From assembly GCF_031624395.1 (NCBI RefSeq), contig NZ_JAMQON010000001.1:62001-126000 (forward strand): a stretch of DNA of 64,000 nt, given 5' to 3'. Made by a program: the position numbers and the translations under genes. This DNA comes from Halomicroarcula saliterrae (GTDB taxonomy: Archaea > Halobacteriota > Halobacteria > Halobacteriales > Haloarculaceae). The number at the start of each line of letters is the position of its first letter. Position 1 is the stretch's first letter. The notes below the pieces were generated by a model. The model saw only the letters and a program-made list of their open reading frames with translations, was not told the DNA's origin and did no database searches. This document shows positions 44,923-52,644 of the stretch, one piece after another.

Positions 44923-46728
44923 ATGACACGGGCGCTCGTACTCGGCGTCGCCGCGTTGCTCGTCTGCAGCGCCGTCGCGCTCCCGGTCGCCGCGAATCCC
45001 GGCCCGCGCCAGGTGGCGGGTCAGAACGGTGACAGCGTGGATTACGACGCACTGAACGACCGACTCGACTCGCTCGCGGCGGTCGATTCGACGGGGAGCG
45101 ACCGGGAGCAGAACCTCTCGCAGGAACAGCGGACCGCCGCCACACAGGGCGCACAGGCCGGTATCAACCTCACCCAGCGCCAGGGTGTCACCGTCACGCA
45201 GGAACAGCGTCAGGCGGCTATCGACGCCGCTCGACTCGCCGCCAGCCAGCGACAGAACGCCTCAGTCGAGCAGGTCCAGGCCGCCGCGACGGGAGCGACC
45301 CACGGCGCGTTACTGCAGAGCCAGTCCGTCAACGCTACCCAGCTCCAGGCAGGCATCTACGCGAGCACCGCCGGCTCGCTCTCGCAGGCACAGTCGGCGG
45401 ACCTCGCCCAGCTGCAGGCGGCGGCCTACGGCGCGGCCCACGGGTCGGTCGCCCAGTCCCAGCAAGCGAACGTCTCGCAGATACAGTACGCCGCCGTCGG
45501 GTCGGCCGCCGGCGCCGCTAGCGGCGCTTCGGGGACTCAGCAGGTGAGCGTCACCCAGGTTCAGGAAGCCGCTCAGGGCGCGGCCTACGGCTCGCTCGCA
45601 CAGACTCAGTCGGTGTCGGTCAGACAGGTACAGGCGGCCGCCTTCGGCGCGGCGGGCGGCGCCACCGACGCGCAACGCGCTCAGGACCCGAAGAAGGTTC
45701 AGGAGGCCGCGCTGGGGGCGGCCACGGGAGCGCTCGTCCAGCAGCAGCAGTCGGTGACTGTCACGCAGATACAGGCGGCCGCCCGCGGCGCCTCTCAGGG
45801 CGCGCTCGCGGCGAGTCAGGAGGTGAGCGTCGTGCAGGTGCAACTGGCCGCGACGAGCGCTGCCTCGGAGGTGATACGGCAGTCCCAGACGCTCTCTGTC
45901 ACACAGATACAGGTGACGGCGTCGGAGCGTGCGAGCGAGGCCGTCTCCCAGCTTCGGAGCCTCGATGCGAGCGTGACTGACCGGACGCTGTCCATCGAGA
46001 ACCCGAACAGCGTCGCGGTGGTCGTCACCGTCAGCGGCGAGAACGAGACGGTACTGCGGGTCCCGGCGGAGTCGGAGCGGACAGTGACGCTCGCGCCGGG
46101 GAGCTACACGGCGACGGCCGTGACCGAGAGTGACGGCCGGTCGGTACTCATCGAAGGCGACCGTGTCTACGAGTTCACGGTGGCTGCGCCGGAGACGCCA
46201 ACGCCGAACGAGACAGCAACGCCGACACCGACGCCCAACGAGACGCCGACGCCGACACCGACGCCGAATGAGACGCCGACGCTGACACCGAACGAGACGC
46301 CGACGCCGACACCGAACGAGACGCCGACGCTGACACCGAACGAGACGCCAACGCCGACACCGACGCCCAACGAGACCCCAATAGAGACTCAGACACCGAC
46401 GCCAACGGACACTGAAACACCGGCACCAGAACCGACGCCCGAACCAGAACCGACGCCCGAACCAGAACCAACGCCTGAACCGGAACCAACGCCTGAACCA
46501 GAGCCAGAGCCAACGCCGGAGCCAGAGCCAGAACCAACGCCTGAACCGGAACCAGAGCCAACGCCGGAGCCAGAGCCAGAACCGACGCCTGAACCGGAGC
46601 CCACACCTGAACCCGAACCAGAGCCAGAGCCGACGCCTGAGCCCGAACCAGAGCCAGAGCCAACGCCTGAACCCGAACCGGCGGACGAGGAGGGGCTGTT
46701 GCAGACGCTCAGGGGGCTCCTGCCGTAG
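44923..46728 (+). CDS. Secreted protein with twelve ~23-residue Gln-rich repeats and Pro/Glu stalk
   Basis: A 601-residue protein. Residues 1-24 are a Sec-type signal ([20 protein letters not shown]). Residues ~66-352 hold twelve repeats of a unit like [20 protein letters not shown] plus VSV; the second Gln of Q-x-Q falls at 69, 95, 119, 142, 165, 188, 214, 237, 260, 284, 307 and 330, so the period is 23 with occasional 24 or 26. A short beta-domain (353-420) follows, then a Thr-Pro/Asn stalk and a Pro-Glu stalk (423-588), ending [10 protein letters not shown] without a membrane anchor or PGF-CTERM motif. Several Asn-x-Ser/Thr sites suggest N-glycosylation. Family unknown. Confidence 0.88.
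   Translation: MTRALVLGVAALLVCSAVALPVAANPGPRQVAGQNGDSVDYDALNDRLDSLAAVDSTGSDREQNLSQEQRTAATQGAQAGINLTQRQGVTVTQEQRQAAIDAARLAASQRQNASVEQVQAAATGATHGALLQSQSVNATQLQAGIYASTAGSLSQAQSADLAQLQAAAYGAAHGSVAQSQQANVSQIQYAAVGSAAGAASGASGTQQVSVTQVQEAAQGAAYGSLAQTQSVSVRQVQAAAFGAAGGATDAQRAQDPKKVQEAALGAATGALVQQQQSVTVTQIQAAARGASQGALAASQEVSVVQVQLAATSAASEVIRQSQTLSVTQIQVTASERASEAVSQLRSLDASVTDRTLSIENPNSVAVVVTVSGENETVLRVPAESERTVTLAPGSYTATAVTESDGRSVLIEGDRVYEFTVAAPETPTPNETATPTPTPNETPTPTPTPNETPTLTPNETPTPTPNETPTLTPNETPTPTPTPNETPIETQTPTPTDTETPAPEPTPEPEPTPEPEPTPEPEPTPEPEPEPTPEPEPEPTPEPEPEPTPEPEPEPTPEPEPTPEPEPEPEPTPEPEPEPEPTPEPEPADEEGLLQTLRGLLP
46189..46680 (+). repeat. Low-complexity stalk-coding DNA
   Basis: Codons for Thr-Pro-Asn-Glu units (46189-46420) then Pro-Glu-Pro-Thr-Glu units (46421-46680). 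At DNA level these are imperfect 6- and 12-bp repeats, prone to slippage, so length may differ between strains. Confidence 0.85.
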
Positions 46729-47757
46729 TCACTCGACGGGCGTGTGGGTCACGCGGTACCCGTCACCCGTCCGTTCGAGGGCCTCGACAGCGTAGAAGCG
46801 GATGCGGCGCTCCTGTTTCGTGTTGACCGCGAAGTCGTAGTGTTCGGCCTCGTAGCCGGGTTCTTTCCCGCTCTCGCGGCGTCGTGCGACCCACTCGCGG
46901 TGGTCGTCCAGGCGCTGTCGGGCAATCTGTCGGGAGCGCTCGCCGACGCGGTCGACCCGGTCGTCGAGGGCCGCCAGCATGTCCGCGTCGCGTTCGATAC
47001 CGACGGAGTGACGGCCGGTGACCATCGCCGCGAGGGTCGTCGTGCCGGTACCCAGAAACGGGTCCAGCACGGTGTCGCCCTGCACCGAGAACATCGAGAC
47101 GAGGCGGTGGGGAATCACCAGCGGAAAGGCGCCCGAGCGGTCGCGCAGGCCGTCGTCGATGTCCTGGGCCTCGCCGGGCACGTCCCAGAGGTCCGAGAAC
47201 CACTCGTTGCGCTCCTCCCAGAAGTAGGCGCTCTCGTAGCGTCGGTCGGCGCCGGGCTCCAGCCGCCGGCGCTCGCCGTTGCGGAAGACGAGGATGTGCT
47301 CGTGTTCCAGCGTCGGATAGGCGTTGGGCGGGACCATCCCCGAGCCCATGAACTTCGCGCCGCTGTTGGTGGGCTTGCGCCAGAGGATGTCCGGCAGCGC
47401 GCGGAGCCCGTGGTCGGTCAGCCGGTTCGTTATCTCGGCGTGGTTGGGGTACGAGCGAAAGCCGTCGGACAGCGAGCGGGTCGCGTCGCCGACGTTGATA
47501 CAGGCGATACCGCCCGGCGCGAGCACGCGTTCGAGTTCGGCCCACACGGTATCGAGCACGTCGTGCATGAGCGAGAAAGCGCGGTCGCCGTCGCCGGCGC
47601 CGAGCGCGTCGGCGATAGCGGGCTCTAGGGCACCGAAGATGTCGTCCCACATCTCTATCATCGGATAGGGCGGGGAGGTGACGACGAGTTCGACGCTGTC
47701 ATCGGCCAGTGGTAGCTCGCGGGCATCGCCGGTGATAGCCCGGTGGCGCGTCTCCAT
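46729..47757 (-). CDS. zim: Orphan N4-cytosine-type DNA methyltransferase (Zim-like, candidate CTAG methylase)
   Basis: A 342-residue beta-class methyltransferase: catalytic TSPPYP (residues 27-32) first and the SAM site LDPFLGTGTTTLAAMV in the second half, with the target recognition region between. S-P-P-Y marks amino methylation of cytosine (or adenine). No restriction endonuclease is nearby, so it is an orphan. Position close to aglD and the sequence type match Haloferax Zim (HVO_0794), reported to modify CTAG; the CTAG specificity is inference by synteny. CTAG is visibly rare in this window. Confidence 0.85.
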   Translation of the reverse strand: METRHRAITGDARELPLADDSVELVVTSPPYPMIEMWDDIFGALEPAIADALGAGDGDRAFSLMHDVLDTVWAELERVLAPGGIACINVGDATRSLSDGFRSYPNHAEITNRLTDHGLRALPDILWRKPTNSGAKFMGSGMVPPNAYPTLEHEHILVFRNGERRRLEPGADRRYESAYFWEERNEWFSDLWDVPGEAQDIDDGLRDRSGAFPLVIPHRLVSMFSVQGDTVLDPFLGTGTTTLAAMVTGRHSVGIERDADMLAALDDRVDRVGERSRQIARQRLDDHREWVARRRESGKEPGYEAEHYDFAVNTKQERRIRFYAVEALERTGDGYRVTHTPVE

Positions 47758-47787
47758 AGCGGTCGAAGCAGGGGCCGGGACTTGTGC

Positions 47788-48675
47788 CTACCGCTCGTCG
47801 ACCAGCAGCTGAATCTCGTTTATCTTCGCGGTCTGTTGTTCGTTGGCCGCGGCGATCTCCTCGATCTCGTTTGCGACCTCCTCGGCGTTCTCGGCGGTCA
47901 TGTCGACCATGCTCGCGACCTCCTCGGTGGAGGCGGCCTGCTCGTCGGTGGCCGACGCCACTTCCTCGGCGCCGCGGGCGGCCTCCTTGACGGACCCGTC
48001 GATGTCACGGAGGATCTCGACGGTCTCGGTCACCTGCTCGATGCCCTGCTCGACCTGCTCGTTGGCCTCGTCGATGCTGCCGACGGTGTCCTCGGTGTCG
48101 GCCTTGATGTTCGAGACCAGCTGCTCGATTTCGGTGGCGTTCTGCTGGGACTCCTCGGCCAGCGATTTGACCTCGTCGGCGACGACGGCAAAGCCCTCGC
48201 CGGCTTCGCCAGCGCGGGCGGCCTCGATAGAGGCGTTCAGCGCCAGCATGTTGGTCTGGTCGGCGATGTCGTTGATGACGTCGACGATCTCGTCTATCTC
48301 GTCGATGCGACTCCGGAGCTGTTTCACGTCCTCCGACACCATCTCGTTTGCCGCGTCGACGGACTCCATCGCGTCGATGGCGTCGTCGGCCGCGTCCCGG
48401 CCCCTGTCGGCGAGTTCACGGGCCCGCTCGCTGACCTGCTGGACCTGGTTCGCGCTGGAGGCGACCTCCTCGACGGTCGCCGACAGGTTCGAGACCTCGC
48501 CCGCGACCTCGCGCATGTTGTCGGACTGCTGGTTCGCGAGGTCGCTGATCTCCTGTGAACTCCGCGAGACGTTCTCGGAGGTGTGGAGCAACTCGTCGAT
48601 GGCGCTCCCGAGCTCCGCGTCGGTGTCACCCGAGTCGGCCATATCCTGGCCGCCACTGTCGAAATCCGTAGCCAT
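47788..48675 (-). CDS. Soluble chemotaxis-type signalling domain protein
   Basis: A 295-residue methyl-accepting chemotaxis protein signalling module without membrane spans or sensor domain. The hairpin tip is TNMLALNASIEAARAGEAG then FAVVADEVKSLAEES. N- and C-terminal heptad-rich helices flank it, with Glu/Gln pairs that could be methylated. It looks like a cytoplasmic transducer relaying signals from another receptor, or a truncated transducer. A DNA methyltransferase and TFB flank it, with no chemotaxis genes close by. Confidence 0.88.
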   Translation of the reverse strand: MATDFDSGGQDMADSGDTDAELGSAIDELLHTSENVSRSSQEISDLANQQSDNMREVAGEVSNLSATVEEVASSANQVQQVSERARELADRGRDAADDAIDAMESVDAANEMVSEDVKQLRSRIDEIDEIVDVINDIADQTNMLALNASIEAARAGEAGEGFAVVADEVKSLAEESQQNATEIEQLVSNIKADTEDTVGSIDEANEQVEQGIEQVTETVEILRDIDGSVKEAARGAEEVASATDEQAASTEEVASMVDMTAENAEEVANEIEEIAAANEQQTAKINEIQLLVDER

Positions 48676-48751
48676 GTACGCAACGCGACAGTCCAGCGGA
48701 TTAAACGTATCTCCGTAGTTATCAGCCGTGATTCTCCCCCTGTCGGGGCGC

Positions 48752-49714
48752 TTACGCGACCGGGAGGTCCTGCTCGGCTTCCAGCAGTTCGTGGTAGCGG
48801 TTGCGGATGGTCACTTCGGAGATGTCGGCGACCTCGCTGACGGCGGCCTGCGTGGTCTTCTCGTTGGTCAGCAGCGCCGCGGCGTAGACGGCGGCCGCGG
48901 CGAGTCCGACGGGCGACTTCCCGGAGTGGACGCCCTGCTCTTTGGCGTTCTGGAGGAGCTGACGGGCCCGGTGTTCGGCCTCGTCGGAGAGCTCCAGCGA
49001 GGAGGCGAACCGGGGGACGTAGCTCTCGGGGTCGGCCGGCTTCACTTCGAGGCCGAGCTCGCGGACGACGTAGCGGTAGGTGCGGGCGATTTCGCTCTTT
49101 TCGACCCGGGAGACCTCGGTGATTTCGTCGAGGCTCCGCGGGACGCCGGCCTGTCGCGCTGCGGCGTAGACGGAGGCCGTCGAGACGCCTTCGATGGAGC
49201 GACCCGGAAGCAGGTCTTCGTCGAGCGCTCGGCGGTAGATAACCGAGGCCGTCTCGCGGACGTTCTCGGGCAGACCCAGTGCGGAGGCCATCCGGTCTAT
49301 CTCGCCCAGGGCCTGCTTGAGGTTGCGTTCCTTGGAGTCCCGGGTCCGGAACCGCTCGTTCCACTTGCGCAGGCGCTGCATCTTCTGGCGCTGCTTGCCC
49401 GACAGGGAGTTGCCGTAGGCGTCCTTGTCGCGCCAGTCGATGTTGGTCGACAGCCCCTTGTCGTGCATCATGTTCGTCGTCGGGGCGCCGACGCGGGACT
49501 TCTGGTCTTTCTCGCTCGAATCGAACGCGCGCCACTCGGGCCCGCGGTCGATTTCGTCGGACTCCACGACGAGACCGCAGTCCTCACACACGGTCTCCCC
49601 GTGTTCGTCGTCGATGACCAGCGAGCCGCTACACTCGGGGCAGGCCGTCGATGTCGATTCCGTCGATTCCGTCTCCTCTTCTGTTCGCTTTCGCGTTCGT
49701 GTTTGCTCGTTCAT
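48752..49714 (-). CDS. tfb: Transcription initiation factor IIB (TFB)
   Basis: A 320-residue archaeal TFB. The N-terminal zinc ribbon is CPECSGSL ... VCEDCG; the B-finger/linker contains RGPEWRAFDSSEKDQKSRVG; two cyclin repeats follow (from EIDRMASALGLP and from ASSLELSDEAEHRA). It recruits RNA polymerase to TBP-TATA. The C-terminal helix EVTIRNRYHELLEAEQD is the BRE-recognition region. Haloarchaea carry several TFB paralogues, so this is one of a set. Confidence 0.96.
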   Translation of the reverse strand: MNEQTRTRKRTEEETESTESTSTACPECSGSLVIDDEHGETVCEDCGLVVESDEIDRGPEWRAFDSSEKDQKSRVGAPTTNMMHDKGLSTNIDWRDKDAYGNSLSGKQRQKMQRLRKWNERFRTRDSKERNLKQALGEIDRMASALGLPENVRETASVIYRRALDEDLLPGRSIEGVSTASVYAAARQAGVPRSLDEITEVSRVEKSEIARTYRYVVRELGLEVKPADPESYVPRFASSLELSDEAEHRARQLLQNAKEQGVHSGKSPVGLAAAAVYAAALLTNEKTTQAAVSEVADISEVTIRNRYHELLEAEQDLPVA

Positions 49715-49800
49715 TGTAGCGATGGCGGGCGCTCACCGGGTACAGTGTACTGCTGGAGAACCCGGAGGCAATCGGTAAGACTGAATCCGTCCGAAAGACA

Positions 49801-49808
49801 TTTAAAAA
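49801..49808. promoter_or_regulatory. AT-rich TATA element in the tfb / NTPase divergent gap
   Basis: TTTAAAAA in 49715-49922. On the minus strand it is about 87 nt before the tfb ATG (long leader). A further AT-rich stretch TTCAAATAAC near 49879-49888 is better placed for the plus-strand gene at 49923. Confidence 0.4.
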
Positions 49809-49922
49809 TTGTGGTATGGGTTGGAAGATGCCTGTCTTACGCCACGAAACACCGGTTTGCGTATGGTGGGCATCGCCATTCAAATAACAACCATCATGAA
49901 CCATCCGGTAGTTTCCTCGCCC

Positions 49923-50420
49923 ATGCACGTCGCCATCGGGAGTACGAATCCGGTGAAAGTTGCAGCCGTCGAACGCGTGTTGCCGGACGCCGAGTGCAGC
50001 GCTGTCGCGGTCGATTCGGGCGTTCCCGAACAGCCATGGGGTCGCGCGGAGACGGTTCGGGGCGCTCGAAACCGTGCGGCCGCCGCCCTGTCGGCGACCG
50101 ACGCCCAGTTCGGGGTGGGTATCGAGGGCGGCGTCGCCGCGCGCGACACGCCCGGCGGACTCTGGCTCGTCATGTGGGCCGCCGTCACCGACGGCACCGA
50201 CACCCATCTGGGCGCCGGCCCGTCGATTCGACTGCCCGAGCCAGTCGCCGAGCGGCTGCGGGACGGCGACGAACTCGGCCCCGTGCTCGACGACGAACTG
50301 GGCCGGGAGGAACTCGCCAAACAGGAGGGCGCTATCGGCGTCTACACCGCCGGCCGGGTCAGCCGAACGGACGCGCTGGTCGATGCTGTGGCTGGGGCCT
50401 TCGGGCCGTTCTTGCGGTAG
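49923..50420 (+). CDS. Inosine/xanthosine triphosphatase (DUF84, non-canonical purine NTPase)
   Basis: A 165-residue YjjX/PRRC1-like enzyme. HVAIGSTNPVKVAAVERVL is the family's nucleotide motif, followed by GARNRAAAAL, GVGIEGGVA and LAKQEGAIGVYTAGRVSRTDA. It clears oxidised or deaminated purine nucleotides (ITP, XTP) from the pool. ATG 49923 matches the family start; the open frame upstream is not needed. The stop is followed by the 66-bp repeat array. Confidence 0.9.
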   Translation: MHVAIGSTNPVKVAAVERVLPDAECSAVAVDSGVPEQPWGRAETVRGARNRAAAALSATDAQFGVGIEGGVAARDTPGGLWLVMWAAVTDGTDTHLGAGPSIRLPEPVAERLRDGDELGPVLDDELGREELAKQEGAIGVYTAGRVSRTDALVDAVAGAFGPFLR

Positions 50421-50421
50421 C

Positions 50422-50647
50422 GAGGAATCGACCGAAGGGAGATTCCTCGGAAAAGCGCAGCGGTGACCGGAGGGAACCGCGAGCAGTGCGGTTCTGACCG
50501 ACGGGAGATTCCTCGGAAAAGCGCAGCGGTGACCGGAGGGAACCGCGAGCAGTGCGGTTCCCACCGACGGGAGATTCCTCGGAAAAGCGCAGCGGTGACC
50601 GGAGGGAACCGCGAGCAGTGCGGTTCCCACCGACGGGAGATTCCTCG
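50422..50647 (+). repeat. Tandem 66-bp repeat with nested hairpins (three copies plus partial)
   Basis: GATTCCTCGG begins at 50441, 50507, 50573 and 50639, each exactly 66 bp apart. Each unit includes AACCGC / GCGGTT (7-nt spacer) and starts with GATTCCTC, which is complementary to GAGGAATC at 50422-50429. Copies 2 and 3 are nearly identical; copy 1 differs by a few bases. The array fills the 227-nt gap between two convergent genes and may act as a bidirectional terminator or a dispersed repeat. It is open in one frame (22 residues per unit), but this is unlikely to be a gene. Confidence 0.9.
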
Positions 50648-52465
50648 CTAGTCGTCCGCTTCCGGTTGCATGTCCGTCGCGGACCGCGATTCCTCGACGG
50701 CGGTCGTCAGCGAGACGTTGAGCCAGGCCATCGAGACGACGCCGCCGACGATGGTGACGACGTTCTTGACCGCGTGGTCGACGATAGCGATGCTGAGGGC
50801 GGCCGTGACGCCCACGGGGGTCAGCGGCGCGACGATGATAGTGAAGGCGCCCTCGTACAGGCCGACGCCGCCGGGAGTCAGCGGGAGGACCTTCGCGAGG
50901 TTCCCGACGCTGACGGCGAAGAAGCCGACGGCGACGACGGAGGGCGTTAGTGGCGTGCCGAAAGCGGCAAACACCGCCAGCGCCGTCAGCACGTCCAGCG
51001 ACCAGATAGCGAGGCTCCCGAGACCGACGCGGGCGAAGGCTGGCCCGTCGGCGGTCACCGTCTGCACGTCGGCGACGAACCCCTCGACGATGCCGGCCAC
51101 GTGGTCGGCGTAGGAGTCGTCACTCAGCCGGCCGATGGTGGCCCGGACGAAGTTCGCGTCGGTGCGCGCGCTGGCGACGATGGCGGCGACGGCGCCGATT
51201 GCGGCCAGCCCCACCGCGGCGGCGACGTAGACGGCCGTCTGGCCGCTCTGTGCCGGGTCGCCGCCGACCGCGTCGCCGGTCAGCGCGGCCAACAGGTCGC
51301 CGGCAGAGCCGGTGGCGGCCAGCCCCAGCATGACGGTGCCGGCAAGCAGCGTGATCGTCAGCAGGTCGAAGACGCGCTCGACCGCGAGCGACGCGAAGCC
51401 AGACGGGTACGGGATGGAGCGCCGGGCCTTGACGACGTAGGCGCGCACACCGTCACCGAGTCGGGCCGGGAAGACGAGGTTCCCGGTCTGGCTGATGAAG
51501 ACCGCGCCGGTGAGGAAGTCCCACCGTTCGTGAAAGCCCATCGAGTCGAGTATGTCGCGATAGCGCAGCCCCCGAATCGGCCACGACACCGCGTAGATGA
51601 CGGCGGAAAGCGCCACGAGACCCGGCGCCGCGCCGGCCATCTCGTTCAGTACCGTCCGGGGGTTCAGGTACTGCGTCATCAGGAGCAAGGCGAGGACGAC
51701 GAGCATCGTCCCGGCGCCCAGCGACACCCGGCGAGTGATCCGCGGGCTGACCGAGAGCTCCCAGAACGTCCGGAGAACCTGACTTCCCATACCGAACACG
51801 TCCCGGACGATGTCGACCTTCGAGTCGCCTTTCGGTTCCCAGTCGACGGCGAACTCCTTGACGCGGTACCCCTCGCGCTGGGCCTTCACGAGCAACTCCG
51901 TGTCCCAGAACCAGTGTTCGTCCTCGACTTGCGGCCCGAGCTGCTCGAAGGCCGTTCGCGAGATGGACTTGAAGCCACACTGGTGGTCTCGCAGGTCCGA
52001 GCGGAGGACGGCTCGCACGAGCGCGTTGAACCCGATACTCGGGATGCCGCGCTTGGGCGGCCGGTCGGCCCGGTTCTCGGGCAGCCAGCGCGACCCCGTC
52101 GCCACGTCGTATTCGCCCGAGCGGACGCTCTCGACCAGTTCTTCGAGGTGACGCATGTCCGTCGCGAGGTCGGTGTCGAAGTACACCAGCGTCTCCCCCT
52201 CGGCCCGCTCGAAGGCGAACTCCAGGGCCCCGCCCCGGCCGAGTCGGTCGTCGCTGTGGACGTGTCGGACCCGCTCGTCGGTCTCGGCGAGTCGCGTCGC
52301 GATTTCGGGCGTCCCGTCGTCACAACCGTCCTCCGCGACGATAACCTCGAACGTGCCCGTCGGGAGGAACTCGGCGAGCGCATCGAGTGTGACCACCACC
52401 GTCTGCTCGATGGTGTCCTCCTCGTTGTAGGCGGGGAGGACGACGCTCACCTCGATATCGTTCAT
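50648..52465 (-). CDS. aglD: AglD-like family 2 glycosyltransferase with membrane flippase-type domain
   Basis: A 605-residue two-part protein. The N-terminal half is a DPM1-like GT2 domain: VVLPAYNEEDTIEQTV, AEDGCDDGTPE, VYFDTDLATD (DxD) and HQCGFKSISR. The C-terminal half (residues ~255-605) is a UPF0104/LPG-synthase-like region with about seven spans, including GNLVFPARLGDGVRAYVVK and LPLTPGGVGLYEGAFT. Haloferax AglD, which adds the last sugar of the S-layer N-glycan from dolichol phosphate, has this architecture and lies near zim, as here. A GTG two codons upstream is an alternative start. Confidence 0.85.
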   Translation of the reverse strand: MNDIEVSVVLPAYNEEDTIEQTVVVTLDALAEFLPTGTFEVIVAEDGCDDGTPEIATRLAETDERVRHVHSDDRLGRGGALEFAFERAEGETLVYFDTDLATDMRHLEELVESVRSGEYDVATGSRWLPENRADRPPKRGIPSIGFNALVRAVLRSDLRDHQCGFKSISRTAFEQLGPQVEDEHWFWDTELLVKAQREGYRVKEFAVDWEPKGDSKVDIVRDVFGMGSQVLRTFWELSVSPRITRRVSLGAGTMLVVLALLLMTQYLNPRTVLNEMAGAAPGLVALSAVIYAVSWPIRGLRYRDILDSMGFHERWDFLTGAVFISQTGNLVFPARLGDGVRAYVVKARRSIPYPSGFASLAVERVFDLLTITLLAGTVMLGLAATGSAGDLLAALTGDAVGGDPAQSGQTAVYVAAAVGLAAIGAVAAIVASARTDANFVRATIGRLSDDSYADHVAGIVEGFVADVQTVTADGPAFARVGLGSLAIWSLDVLTALAVFAAFGTPLTPSVVAVGFFAVSVGNLAKVLPLTPGGVGLYEGAFTIIVAPLTPVGVTAALSIAIVDHAVKNVVTIVGGVVSMAWLNVSLTTAVEESRSATDMQPEADD

Positions 52466-52644
52466 TGACACTCTTTGCGCGGTCGAGACAAAAGTAGCTT
52501 CCGTTCGCTCATGCGGGCGTTATACTATGCATACCGGGCATCGAGCCACCGGCGACCACGCCGCTGGAACCGGGCTCTGTCACGGGTCCGACGTTTTCGT
52601 CCGGCTCGGCCGGCGGGCGCCAGCGGCTGGTCGGCCCGGGCCGC

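Noticed and set aside
46175-46663. Minus-strand frame of 162 aa and related frames opposite the stalk
   Set aside because: They mirror the low-complexity Pro/Glu repeats and have no biological features.
50441-50648. CRISPR array
   Set aside because: Whole 66-bp units are repeated; there are no short repeats separated by unique spacers and no cas genes nearby.
50463-50651. 62-aa frame over the 66-bp repeats
   Set aside because: The repeat is open in one frame only because 66 is a multiple of three; composition is not protein-like and hairpins dominate the sequence.
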